From positions 124,001 to 188,000 of the forward strand of contig NZ_JAFIDJ010000003.1 in assembly GCF_017051705.1 (NCBI RefSeq): a DNA stretch of 64,000 bases, read 5' to 3'. A program made the translations under genes and the position numbers. The notes beneath the pieces were generated by a model that saw nothing but the letters and a program-made list of their open reading frames with translations, searched no databases and was not told where the DNA came from. The DNA is from Algoriphagus lutimaris. Lineage in GTDB: Bacteria > Bacteroidota > Bacteroidia > Cytophagales > Cyclobacteriaceae. Shown here piece by piece: positions 37,062-45,972 of the stretch; within the stretch, counting starts at the first letter, position 1, and each line of letters opens with the position of its first letter.

Positions 37062-37721
37062 TTACTCCTTATCCACCACAAAACCATCTCCCTCCTCCTC
37101 TGCAGCATCAATGGTCAACTCTTCAAAAAGGATATAAATAGACAAGTAAGTCAACGGAATAGTTACCAATAAGCCTACAATCAAGCAAAGGAAACCGCCA
37201 ATGTTGATAAGCAAAAGCAACAACAAAAATCCAAAGAATTTCCACCAATTGGTGTGTACTAATTTTCGGCTGTACTCCATTGCCGGCCAGAAATCAAATC
37301 CTCCGAATAGAACAAACAATAAGCTGAACACATATCCCACCCCCAGGTAAATCCCAGGCAAAATAAACACTACAAGACCTGCTACAATAAAAATCGCAGT
37401 GATGAGGTTTACGATGATTAGAGGCAAAATATATTTAAAGCCATCAAAGTAATTCTGGAAATCCACATACTCTTTTTGACTCATTCGGTTGGCAACCAAA
37501 TAAAATCCAGCAACCAAAGGAGGGGATAGAAATATAGAATAAATAAATGCAAAATCCTCCAGGTATAGGGTGAAAATCAGCTGTATAGTAGAAATTAGAA
37601 AAGCAAAACCAATATGAAATATAGCCCGGGCTTTGAACATTTCCCAGGCCTTATCTATGATATTCGAAATATTAAAATCTACTCCAGAATCAATGATTCT
37701 TTGAAGTTTAAGTTGGTCCAT
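37062..37721 (-). CDS. uncharacterised polytopic membrane protein
   Basis: A 219-residue protein with about five or six hydrophobic segments after a soluble 40-residue start, and an acidic tail (DAAEEEGDGFVVDKE). The VFILPGIYLGVGYVF segment and overall layout resemble DUF975-like or glycerophosphodiesterase-membrane-domain-like proteins of Bacteroidota. No catalytic residue is recognisable. It follows the cystathionine beta-synthase gene by 9 bp on the same strand and is probably co-transcribed. Confidence 0.6.
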   Translation of the reverse strand: MDQLKLQRIIDSGVDFNISNIIDKAWEMFKARAIFHIGFAFLISTIQLIFTLYLEDFAFIYSIFLSPPLVAGFYLVANRMSQKEYVDFQNYFDGFKYILPLIIVNLITAIFIVAGLVVFILPGIYLGVGYVFSLLFVLFGGFDFWPAMEYSRKLVHTNWWKFFGFLLLLLLINIGGFLCLIVGLLVTIPLTYLSIYILFEELTIDAAEEEGDGFVVDKE

Positions 37722-37730
37722 TCTAGGTAA

Positions 37731-39098
37731 TTAATTCGTAAACGCCTCCAAAATATCATGTTTGGTGATGATGTGAATCTGATTGTTCTCATCTCTCACC
37801 AAAACTGCTTTTTCCTTTTCTACCATGGAAGACAGCACATCCAGCGTGCTATCTAATGCCACAAAATGCATGGATTCTTCCATTACATCTGAGACGTTGG
37901 CATCCTTCAATTCTGGGTTCTCAATAATTTTTGCCAATAATTTATTGTCGGTAAGACATCCAACTACCTCTTCATTTTCCATGACAGGGATTTGGGAAAC
38001 ACTGGTTTTATTCATCAAACCAATGGCGTTTCTCACTGAATCTGTTTTGAGGGTAGACACCAAATGGTAGCTGCCTTTTCTTCCAGAAATAATATCTCTT
38101 GCTGTAGCGAATATCTTATCTTCCAAGAAACCATGGTTTCTCATCCATTCGTCATTATAGACTTTCCCTAGGTATCGAGTCCCATGGTCTGGAAGGATGA
38201 TCACCATTTGATCTCCTTTTTTCAAGTTCTCTTTGGCCCATTCCAATGCTCCGTGAACAGCTGATCCACAAGACCAACCAACAAAAAGCCCCTCTTCTCT
38301 GGCCAACCTACGAGTCATTACTGCTGCATCCTTATCTGTTACTTTCACAAAGTGGTCTATCACATCGAAGTTGACATTCTTTGGGAGAATATCTTCTCCA
38401 ATTCCCTCCGTCAAATATGGATACACCTCTTTCTCATCAAAGATCCCTGTCTCCTTATATTTTTTAAACACTGAACCATAGGTATCAATCCCTACTGTAA
38501 CAATATCTGGGTTTTGTTCTTTTAAATATTGAGCGGTACCACACATAGATCCTCCTGTCCCTACTCCAGCAGCATAATGGGTTACTTTACCCTCTGTATC
38601 TTTCCATATTTCAGGCCCTGTTGTTTCATAATGCGCTGCAGTATTGGAAAGGTTATCGTACTGGTTCGGGTAAAAAGAATTTGGTATATCTTGATTTAAT
38701 TTCTTCGCGACCGAATAATAAGACCTAGGATCCTCTGGGGAAACATTAGTGGGACATACGATTACCTCTGCTCCTACCGCCTTGAGGATATCTATCTTTT
38801 CTTTTGACTGCTTGTCAGCCATGGTAAAAATACATTTATAGCCTTTTGCCACAGCAGCTAAGGCCAATCCCATCCCCGTATTTCCACTGGTACCTTCTAT
38901 AATCGTACCTCCCGGTTTTAATAGCCCTGCTTTTTCAGCATCCTCCACCATCTTCACAGCCATTCTATCTTTCATAGAATTGCCAGGATTAAAATATTCA
39001 ACCTTTACTAAAACATCGCCTTTGATTCCTTTGGCAAGTTTATTCAATCGGATCATCGGGGTATTCCCGATGGTTTCAATGATGGAATTATAGATCAT
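37731..39098 (-). CDS. cystathionine beta-synthase
   Basis: A 455-residue PLP enzyme with a C-terminal CBS-domain pair. The PLP Lys is in NPGNSMKDRMA (Lys about 42), the substrate loop is EGTSGNTGMGLA (about 68-79), and the phosphate-binding loop is AAGVGTGGSMCGTAQYL. Residues about 335-455 form two CBS motifs (SVSQIPVMENEEVVGCLTD and the final KAVLVRDENNQIHI). It condenses serine and homocysteine to cystathionine in transsulfuration. A cysteine synthase role is possible, but the CBS tail favours cystathionine beta-synthase. Its start is 9 bp from nothing else; the membrane-protein gene follows it. Confidence 0.9.
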   Translation of the reverse strand: MIYNSIIETIGNTPMIRLNKLAKGIKGDVLVKVEYFNPGNSMKDRMAVKMVEDAEKAGLLKPGGTIIEGTSGNTGMGLALAAVAKGYKCIFTMADKQSKEKIDILKAVGAEVIVCPTNVSPEDPRSYYSVAKKLNQDIPNSFYPNQYDNLSNTAAHYETTGPEIWKDTEGKVTHYAAGVGTGGSMCGTAQYLKEQNPDIVTVGIDTYGSVFKKYKETGIFDEKEVYPYLTEGIGEDILPKNVNFDVIDHFVKVTDKDAAVMTRRLAREEGLFVGWSCGSAVHGALEWAKENLKKGDQMVIILPDHGTRYLGKVYNDEWMRNHGFLEDKIFATARDIISGRKGSYHLVSTLKTDSVRNAIGLMNKTSVSQIPVMENEEVVGCLTDNKLLAKIIENPELKDANVSDVMEESMHFVALDSTLDVLSSMVEKEKAVLVRDENNQIHIITKHDILEAFTN

Positions 39099-39199
39099 AG
39101 TCAGTTATATTTGGTATTCAAAAATACAGGAAATTTCTTGCCCTCCTGTCCGCTTCACCTAAAAACAAAATAAAATTCTGAGCTAAAAAGTTCTTTTTT

Positions 39200-40831
39200 C
39201 TAGACTTCTTTAAATTCCACCTTTTTAATCACATCCAAGGTTACATGAAGTAAAATAGCGGTAACAAATGCCAATCCCAGTACCAATGTCAATAAACCAA
39301 ACACAAACTTTTTTGTCAGAACAAAAATTAGAATGCTGGCTACTCCTGAAGGAATGATCCCAAAAATGAATATTCCTCCAATGAGCAAAGGCTTGATTAA
39401 AATCCTATCCCAACTTTCATCCAAAGCGATTTGAGGAATCAGATTAATGGAAAAACCGATTAAATAAAACCCTAACATCCCCAATAAAAACAAAGGGATT
39501 AAAGCCCAATTTAACCCGGCAATAAATACCGAAGGAATGATCATTAATCCAGAAAACAGCAAAATCTGATAGAGATCTAGTTTGATCATATTCCAGAATT
39601 TTGCTGACCAGCTAGCAGGAATTAATATGAAAAATGGCTTTTTCAAATCTCCAACAGAAGCTCTTCCAATACCAGCCATAAAGTAAAACACAAAAAGCAC
39701 CATCAAGTATCCATAAAACATCTTGTGCGAAAACCAATCAAACCGAGAAAGGACGGCAAATAGGATTCCCAATCCAGTCATGATGATTGAATAGATTCCA
39801 AAAAGAGGATGAAAATCCTGTCTGGAACTATGCACATAATTCCTCCAATAAAATGCTTTTGCCCCTACTCCAAAATCAGGTAATGCCAATTGCTTCTTTG
39901 TATTCATACTAAAGGAAGCTTCAGAAGCTTGCTTTTTCCCTCTTACTTTCTCAATTTTTTCCTCATTGGATTTGGTAGCTTCCAGTACATCTTCATAATA
40001 ATAACCAGAAAACTGAATCACCAATTTCACTATGGTATAATAAGCCAGTGCATAAAGCACCAAAAAGCATGACGATAAAATGAGATTCTGATCCCATACG
40101 TAGCTCATGATTCCCCTACTCCAACCCACAATTGGAAAGAAGTTAAACCAAGGGGAACTCACCCATGAAAACATCCCTTGCCAGAATTTCTCTGCCATAA
40201 GACCAGGAATTAAAATCATCAAACCTAAAGCCACACCTAGTATAGATACTCCGGTTTTGATGTAATTCATGATTCCATACTTGGTATGCAGTGTATAGAT
40301 CAAAAATCTCAGGGGGAAAATCATAAAAAAGAAGAGGGCAAATCCCAAAATCAAGAAAATGATGTTGCCCGCAGTGAGTTCAAATTGATCAGCTAGTTGG
40401 CTAGCTCCATAAAACAAAAACAACACACTACCTCCCAATGCAGGAAGTATTGATCTTGCCATATAGTAAATCAAAATATTTTCCGGTTTGACTGGTGCGG
40501 TAAACAATAAATTCACATCCGCCATTTTAAAGAAACTGATGTTCTTTTTCGTCGCGCGATAAAGCTGGAAAACAAAAAACGACAAGGCTAGAATTGTAAT
40601 TCCTCCGACCACATTTTGCATGGCAAAATTCACTTCCGGAATACCCTCCAAATCTGGAGCTTGCATTCCAGACTCCTCTGTTCTTCTTCTCATCCGCATA
40701 GTGTAAATAAAAAAGAAGTACGCCAACAATCCTCCGTATGGCAGAAGCCTAAGAGGATTTCTCAGGATTAGTTTGATATTGTTGAGTAGGATTAAAATAT
40801 CCTTTCTAAGGAGTATTCGGAATTCAAACAT
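39200..40831 (-). CDS. ABC exporter permease (putative ABC exporter family)
   Basis: A 543-residue protein with about twelve membrane helices and no ATPase motifs. A short N-terminal cytoplasmic helix (FEFRILLRKDILILLNNIK) precedes them, and ADVNLLFTAPVKPENIL is the conserved loop of Bacteroidota-type ABC exporter permeases. A lysine-rich cytoplasmic loop is near residue 300. The substrate is unknown. The start overlaps the ATPase gene by 8 bp, so the two make one transporter. Confidence 0.75.
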   Translation of the reverse strand: MFEFRILLRKDILILLNNIKLILRNPLRLLPYGGLLAYFFFIYTMRMRRRTEESGMQAPDLEGIPEVNFAMQNVVGGITILALSFFVFQLYRATKKNISFFKMADVNLLFTAPVKPENILIYYMARSILPALGGSVLFLFYGASQLADQFELTAGNIIFLILGFALFFFMIFPLRFLIYTLHTKYGIMNYIKTGVSILGVALGLMILIPGLMAEKFWQGMFSWVSSPWFNFFPIVGWSRGIMSYVWDQNLILSSCFLVLYALAYYTIVKLVIQFSGYYYEDVLEATKSNEEKIEKVRGKKQASEASFSMNTKKQLALPDFGVGAKAFYWRNYVHSSRQDFHPLFGIYSIIMTGLGILFAVLSRFDWFSHKMFYGYLMVLFVFYFMAGIGRASVGDLKKPFFILIPASWSAKFWNMIKLDLYQILLFSGLMIIPSVFIAGLNWALIPLFLLGMLGFYLIGFSINLIPQIALDESWDRILIKPLLIGGIFIFGIIPSGVASILIFVLTKKFVFGLLTLVLGLAFVTAILLHVTLDVIKKVEFKEV

Positions 40832-41540
40832 CTTTGGTAAGTTCTAGAAACAAATCCTCTAATGAAGTCCCTTCCTCTTGAACAAACTGTTGCTTAAGAT
40901 TGGCAATCGTATCATTCCCTACAATTTTCCCCTCTTTCAGGATCATAATTCTATCTGCAATAGACTCCACACTATCAATCAAATGGGTACTCACTAAAAT
41001 GGTTTTTCCTGCTTCCTTCAGATTCCTGAAAATTTGCCTGGTATTTTTAATGGCTTTTGGATCCAGACCGATCATTGGTTCATCGAAAAACAAAACTTGA
41101 GGGTCAGGAATCAAAGCACAAACAATAGACACTTTTTGCCTCATTCCTTTAGAAAGATCCCTTCCTAGCTTGTCCTGTTTATCTTCAAGTTCAAATAGCT
41201 GTACCAACTCATCTGTTTTTTCTTTCCAGTTAGGTACTCCATAGGCTTGCCCAATGAATTGAAAATGTTCTTTCACAGTCAAAAGATCATATACATAAGG
41301 GGTCTCAGGAATATAACTAAATAGTCTCTTAGCCTCTACTGATAAATGGTCATACCCACCGATCGTAATTTCTCCAGAAGTTTTCCTCAATAGCCCAACT
41401 ATGCATTTCATAGTGGTGCTTTTCCCTGCGCCATTTGGACCCAACAAGCCTACTACTTCCCCCCCCTGCAATTCAAAAGAGAGATCATCCACTGCATTCT
41501 GTTTGCCGTACTTTTTTACCAGATTATTGACTATTAGCAT
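40824..41540 (-). CDS. ABC transporter ATP-binding protein, exporter type
   Basis: A 238-residue ATPase. Walker A is GPNGAGKST (about residues 35-43), the signature is LSKGMRQKV, Walker B is VLFFDEPMIGLDP, and the switch His is in VSTHLIDSVE. The LSKGM signature and the short length match CcmA/DrrA-type export ATPases. It works with the permease encoded next, whose start overlaps this gene by 8 bp. The substrate is unknown. Confidence 0.88.
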   Translation of the reverse strand: MLIVNNLVKKYGKQNAVDDLSFELQGGEVVGLLGPNGAGKSTTMKCIVGLLRKTSGEITIGGYDHLSVEAKRLFSYIPETPYVYDLLTVKEHFQFIGQAYGVPNWKEKTDELVQLFELEDKQDKLGRDLSKGMRQKVSIVCALIPDPQVLFFDEPMIGLDPKAIKNTRQIFRNLKEAGKTILVSTHLIDSVESIADRIMILKEGKIVGNDTIANLKQQFVQEEGTSLEDLFLELTKDV

Positions 41541-41644
41541 AAAAGTGAATTTGAACTTAAAACTAATGCGAACTAGGCTAGGTTTCTAAAATTTGGAATC
41601 TTTTTTGTTATTCTTTGAAATCACATTCAATTAAACCAGAGACA

Positions 41645-42256
41645 ATGAAAAAACTTTTTGTAATCGCACTCTTGCTAACCCTCTGCCAATACGCCATGGC
41701 TCAGCATGCCGGAAGATTTAGAATGGGGATGGATTTAGGTGCTGCTATTCCAAAAGGAAGCGGCTTAGGCGCATTGGTAAGCTTAGAACCCAAAATCAAT
41801 TTAAAGGACAACATAAATGTTGGAATTCGGTTTGGCATTGCTGCGCTCGCAAAAGATGTGACCTATTATGATTTCACAGAAGATTATGAGGGAGAAATAT
41901 CTGCCAACCTCTCTATTTCAGGCACCTTTGATTATTATTTCAATCAAGGAGGGACTCAATTGGCTCCTTACATAGGAGCTGGTTTTGGATATTATACGTT
42001 GAGCAGTGTCCAAATTAATAATGGGGATTTTGATATGCCTGATAATTTCGGTGATCTGGAGGCTGATTTTAAGTGGGCTCCTATGGTCAGAGCAGGCGTG
42101 GAATTAGGTAAATTTAGAATGGGAGCAGAATATAACTTCGTCCCAAAAAGTAACCTGCAAAACGCTTCAGGAAATATCATTGGCGAAGCAGTCAACCAAT
42201 ATTTTGGATTTACGCTTGGATTCTATGTAGGTGGAGGAAGATGGAGAGGAATGTAA
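41645..42256 (+). CDS. outer-membrane beta-barrel protein
   Basis: A 203-residue protein with a clear signal peptide (KKLFVIALLLTLCQYAMAQ). It then shows alternating strands with gly/aromatic patterns (GMDLGAAIPKGSGLGALVSL, LAPYIGAGFGYYTL, YFGFTLGFYVGGGRW) as in small eight-stranded barrels of the OmpW/PF13505 type. The ATG at 41645 is used, since the 30 nt before it encode a charged stretch that would spoil the signal peptide. Function is unknown. Confidence 0.8.
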   Translation: MKKLFVIALLLTLCQYAMAQHAGRFRMGMDLGAAIPKGSGLGALVSLEPKINLKDNINVGIRFGIAALAKDVTYYDFTEDYEGEISANLSISGTFDYYFNQGGTQLAPYIGAGFGYYTLSSVQINNGDFDMPDNFGDLEADFKWAPMVRAGVELGKFRMGAEYNFVPKSNLQNASGNIIGEAVNQYFGFTLGFYVGGGRWRGM

Positions 42257-42290
42257 AGGTTGAAAGCAAAGTTTAAAAGCTGAAAAAAAT

Positions 42291-42323
42291 AAACGGCTGT
42301 CCCCTAGTGGGTGACAGCCGTTT
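42291..42323. terminator. bidirectional terminator between the beta-barrel gene and pyrB
   Basis: A perfect 11-bp stem, AAACGGCTGTC / GACAGCCGTTT, carries A-rich and T-rich flanks on both sides. It lies between convergent genes. Confidence 0.85.
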
Positions 42324-42341
42324 ATTTTTGAAGAATAACGT

Positions 42342-43268
42342 TTAATTTCTAGCTCCAGCGAGTAAATAGAGTACAGCCATTCTAACTGCCACACCATTTT
42401 GAACTTGTTCCAATATAATAGCGTGCTCCGAGTCAGCAACATCTGAGCTAAGCTCCACTCCCCTATTGATAGGGCCTGGATGCATGATTACAATCTCTTT
42501 ATCCAGCTCCTCCAACATTTTTCGGTTGATCCCATAGTAGAGTGAATATTCTCTTAAGCTTGGGAAGTATTTGATTTGTTGACGTTCCAACTGAATTCTC
42601 AAGACATTTGCAACATCACACCATTGAAGTGCTTTTCTTACATCCAATTCCACCTTAACACCTAGGCTTTCTACATATTTTGGCAAAAGAGTAATGGGAC
42701 CACAAACCATGACTTCAGCTCCAAGTTTCTGAAGGCAGAAAATATTGGAAAGGGCTACTCTAGAATGAAGAATATCTCCAATAATAGCCACTTTCTTCCC
42801 CGCAACGTCTCCAAGTTTTTCTTTGATAGAGAAAGAATCCAATAATGCCTGGGTTGGGTGTTCATGGGTACCATCTCCGGCGTTTACAATATTTGCCTTT
42901 ACATTTCTACTCAAGAAATGAGGGGCACCTGGACTGGAATGTCTCATTACTACCATGTCTACTTTCATAGACAAGATATTATTCACAGTATCTACCAGGG
43001 TTTCCCCTTTTTTTACTGAAGAATTACTGGAGGAGAAATTCACCACATCGGCAGACAAGCGCTTTTCTGCTAATTCAAAGGAAAGTTTGGTCCTGGTCGA
43101 ATTTTCAAAAAAAACATTAGCGATGGTAATATCACGCAATGAAGGCACCTTTTTAATGGGCCTATTGATCACTTCTTTGAAATTTGCCGCTGTTTCTAAT
43201 ATCAATTGAACATCACTTTCTGTGATGTTTTTAATTCCTAACAGGTGTTTGGTGCTGAGTTGAGACAT
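42342..43268 (-). CDS. pyrB: aspartate carbamoyltransferase catalytic chain
   Basis: A 308-residue enzyme making carbamoyl-aspartate in pyrimidine synthesis. The carbamoyl phosphate loop is ENSTRTKLSFE (about residues 55-65), the second-site motif is HEHPTQALLD (about 138-147), and HPGPINRGVEL lies near the end. No regulatory chain gene (pyrI) is next to it. It follows pyrR with 2 bp between stop and start, so PyrR and PyrB are produced together. Confidence 0.97.
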   Translation of the reverse strand: MSQLSTKHLLGIKNITESDVQLILETAANFKEVINRPIKKVPSLRDITIANVFFENSTRTKLSFELAEKRLSADVVNFSSSNSSVKKGETLVDTVNNILSMKVDMVVMRHSSPGAPHFLSRNVKANIVNAGDGTHEHPTQALLDSFSIKEKLGDVAGKKVAIIGDILHSRVALSNIFCLQKLGAEVMVCGPITLLPKYVESLGVKVELDVRKALQWCDVANVLRIQLERQQIKYFPSLREYSLYYGINRKMLEELDKEIVIMHPGPINRGVELSSDVADSEHAIILEQVQNGVAVRMAVLYLLAGARN

Positions 43269-43270
43269 GA

Positions 43271-43819
43271 TTAATTTTTATCTTTCTCTGTGATCCAAAT
43301 TGCGTCTTTTTCGTGCCCTTGCTCCTTCCATTCTACGATTACATATTGGCTTTCAAGGGTATTGATTCGAACACCGTAGTAATCTGGCCTAATGGGGTAA
43401 TCCCGGGTAAGTTTTCTGTCGACAAGCACCATCAGCTCTACTTTTTGAGGCCTGCCAAAAGCAATCATTGCATCCATGGCTGCTCTCACTGATCGACCTT
43501 TGTAAAGCACATCATCTACCACAATCACCTTTTTGCCCTCTACCAAAAAGTCAATTTTGGTTTCATTGGCCTTTAGAGGTAAATCCCTTCTACGGAAATC
43601 GTCTCTATGAAATGTAGCATCCAAATAACCTGATGGTACTTTTACTCCTGAAATTTCTTCAAGCAAGGAAACAATCTTATCAACCAGCAATGTGCCTCTG
43701 GGTTGTAATCCTAAAAGTACCGTATTTTCGAAATCGTCGTGATTTTCGATGAGTTGATGACAGAATCTCCTCAGGGTGATGGCAATCTGTCCTTCGTCTA
43801 AGACTAGCCTTTTTTGCAT
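43271..43819 (-). CDS. pyrR: PyrR-type uracil phosphoribosyltransferase/regulator
   Basis: A 182-residue phosphoribosyltransferase-fold protein. The PRPP loop is VIVVDDVLYKGRSVRAAMDA (about residue 100), with LLGLQPRGTLLV before it and YGVRINTLESQYV near the end. In Bacilli PyrR binds pyr mRNA as an attenuator and has weak UPRT activity. No clear attenuator is visible here, so RNA regulation is unproven. The start at 43819 (MQKRLVLDEGQI) fits the family, and the longer frame upstream overlaps the next gene. Confidence 0.93.
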   Translation of the reverse strand: MQKRLVLDEGQIAITLRRFCHQLIENHDDFENTVLLGLQPRGTLLVDKIVSLLEEISGVKVPSGYLDATFHRDDFRRRDLPLKANETKIDFLVEGKKVIVVDDVLYKGRSVRAAMDAMIAFGRPQKVELMVLVDRKLTRDYPIRPDYYGVRINTLESQYVIVEWKEQGHEKDAIWITEKDKN

Positions 43820-43853
43820 GGGTAAGATTTGGAGGTAAATATAGGAAGAAATT

Positions 43854-45476
43854 CTAGTCCAGAGACTCTTCTGGCTGGTACAAATCACCATCCACCAAAA
43901 TTTTTGTAGCAAAGAAAACATCTCGAACCTGTTCTTTCCCACTTTCATCTTGATATCTAATTCTCTGATTTCCACTCAGTAAAAAATACCGATCATACCA
44001 GTAGACAAATTTCAAGCTTCCCGGATCAGTATCTTTTATGCGTTCATTTTCATTGACCAGCTCTAATTCAAAGTGCTGATTCTCAAGTATTTTTTCACCT
44101 TTCCTAAAAAAACTTAACACCACGTCCAAATTTTCTACATAAACATGGTAAACATCATCTCCTACCACCGCCATTTCTCCAAATGGCTCCGAATAGGTGG
44201 TAGTAAAATCATCGTAGGTATTTGAATTATCCCATAGTACATTCCCCTCTTTTGCAATCTTCGCAAAATGAGCTGACACATATCTAAACTCAGTAGACAC
44301 TTGAAAATTACTGCTATAGGGATAGGTGGTTTGGTAAAAAGGATCCGCGAAATAAGGAGTATAACCCATCCTATTTAATCGATCATATCGGTAAGCACTC
44401 GAACCTGAGTAAACGCCAGGTCGAGTATTACCCCGAGAATTGACTATGTTGTAATGATCGAAGTAAACCACATAGGAGTCCTCTGTAGAGTAAACATCCC
44501 GAATGGAATAGATATTTCGAATCGTTGGCACTTTTTCCTTCTCAAGATTTTTGATCACTTCTGCATCTCTCCTTTCTTTATCCTTCTCATCGAGGTAGTT
44601 AAAAAAATTCGGAAAATCCTCTAATGTGTATTTCTTGAATTGATACTCACCAAACTCGTTGATATCCATGATATACATCCCTAAATACACACCCCTTTTA
44701 TCATACCCATAAGCGCCAATCATGGCCTGTTGGTATCCGGACATAGGCAACAACAAACCATCCATAATATCTTCCTCCGAATCTCCAAAATTATCCACTT
44801 TGATTTCCCGCATCAAATTCCCTTGAAGATCATAGGTATTCAGCAAAATCTCCTTCCTTCTATTTTTTACTTCTCTACTGATCACAAGTTCTATTTCCTT
44901 CAACTCTGGGATTTTTCGAAGTTGTAATACCTGGGTATTAGGATTATAAATCCCTTGCACTGTCTGAACTGAATTTAAATTGAGATCGAAAATCTGAAGC
45001 ACTGGGTTTCTTTCTGAAATCCCTAAAAACAAAGCCTTATCCTCCAGTACTAAAAACTCCACCAATTCCATATCCAATAAATTATTGGCATCTACCTCCA
45101 AACCTTTATTGGTCTCCAAATTGATCTTAAAAATATACTTGTCTGAATTTACTGAAGACCCTTTTTGTAATAGAAGGAACAAAAAATCCTGATCCACATC
45201 AAATCCAACAATATCAAAGCCCTCTTTTACCGGGAATTCAACGACTCCGGTACTATTTAAATCGAAATCGCTTTTGAAATACTGCAACTTCCTCCTGGAA
45301 TTCAGACCTTTTTCGGGAACGGTACGAAAAGCCACAAGGCCATCATCAAGTCTGGTCATTTCAAAATTTGGCTCATACATTTCCGAAGGCACTTCAACCC
45401 GTTCAATGAACTTTACCTGTGCCCACAGCGAACCAACGAGGAATAAAAAAAAGATACTTGTAAGGGATAATTTCAT
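43854..45476 (-). CDS. secreted protein of unknown function, 540 residues
   Basis: It has a signal peptide (MKLSLTSIFFLFLVGSLWAQ) and is otherwise soluble. It shows repeated short strands with hydrophobic/acidic alternation (DYLFLLLQKGSS-like, LVEFLVLEDKALFLGI, LQIFDLNLNSVQTV), which suggests a beta-propeller or similar all-beta fold. No catalytic motif is recognised. It overlaps the EVE-protein gene by 4 bp and is followed by pyrR on the same strand. It could be a periplasmic or outer-membrane protein of Bacteroidota lineage. Confidence 0.6.
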   Translation of the reverse strand: MKLSLTSIFFLFLVGSLWAQVKFIERVEVPSEMYEPNFEMTRLDDGLVAFRTVPEKGLNSRRKLQYFKSDFDLNSTGVVEFPVKEGFDIVGFDVDQDFLFLLLQKGSSVNSDKYIFKINLETNKGLEVDANNLLDMELVEFLVLEDKALFLGISERNPVLQIFDLNLNSVQTVQGIYNPNTQVLQLRKIPELKEIELVISREVKNRRKEILLNTYDLQGNLMREIKVDNFGDSEEDIMDGLLLPMSGYQQAMIGAYGYDKRGVYLGMYIMDINEFGEYQFKKYTLEDFPNFFNYLDEKDKERRDAEVIKNLEKEKVPTIRNIYSIRDVYSTEDSYVVYFDHYNIVNSRGNTRPGVYSGSSAYRYDRLNRMGYTPYFADPFYQTTYPYSSNFQVSTEFRYVSAHFAKIAKEGNVLWDNSNTYDDFTTTYSEPFGEMAVVGDDVYHVYVENLDVVLSFFRKGEKILENQHFELELVNENERIKDTDPGSLKFVYWYDRYFLLSGNQRIRYQDESGKEQVRDVFFATKILVDGDLYQPEESLD

Positions 45477-45871
45477 GAACTCATCTTAAGGATAATGTCA
45501 AATTCATCTTTTTGTAGAGACATCACAGAAAGCCTTGATTGCCGAAGCATTAACATTTGGGATAAAGCATCTTCTGATTTGATTTCTTTTAATGAAACGG
45601 GATTTTTCAAGTCCCTGTTCACTTTCAATCTCACAGCTAACCAATCCTTATTCGTAGGGTCAGGAAAACTTTCTTCTGAAACTTCCGCTATCCCTACTAC
45701 TGCTTTTTCTTTCCCACTATGATAAAACATAACCAAATCACCTAACTTCATATCACGTAAAAAGTTACGGGCTTGATAATTCCTCACTCCATCCCAAACA
45801 TCTTCTTTCTTTTTTTTGAAATCTTCCCAGGAATATGCCCCTGGTTCTGATTTTACCATCCAATAATTCAT
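45473..45871 (-). CDS. EVE domain (PUA-like) protein
   Basis: A 132-residue protein that is all EVE domain. It begins MNYWMVKSEPGAYSWEDF, and has VWDGVRNYQARNFLRDM (the family's VRNxxAR pocket), DLVMFYHS and a C-terminal QSRLSVMSLQKDEFD. EVE domains bind modified bases in DNA or RNA. Its natural target here is unknown. The start at 45871 removes a non-conserved extension of 19 codons. The 4-bp overlap with the downstream gene suggests one transcript. Confidence 0.9.
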   Translation of the reverse strand: MNYWMVKSEPGAYSWEDFKKKKEDVWDGVRNYQARNFLRDMKLGDLVMFYHSGKEKAVVGIAEVSEESFPDPTNKDWLAVRLKVNRDLKNPVSLKEIKSEDALSQMLMLRQSRLSVMSLQKDEFDIILKMSS

Positions 45872-45972
45872 TTCTTTAGAATTAAATTTCAATTTTAAGT
45901 TAAGGTTTCGACCTTTAATTTGAAACAATAATTAAAGACATTTGTCTCATTCCAACATATAAAGAAAAGATT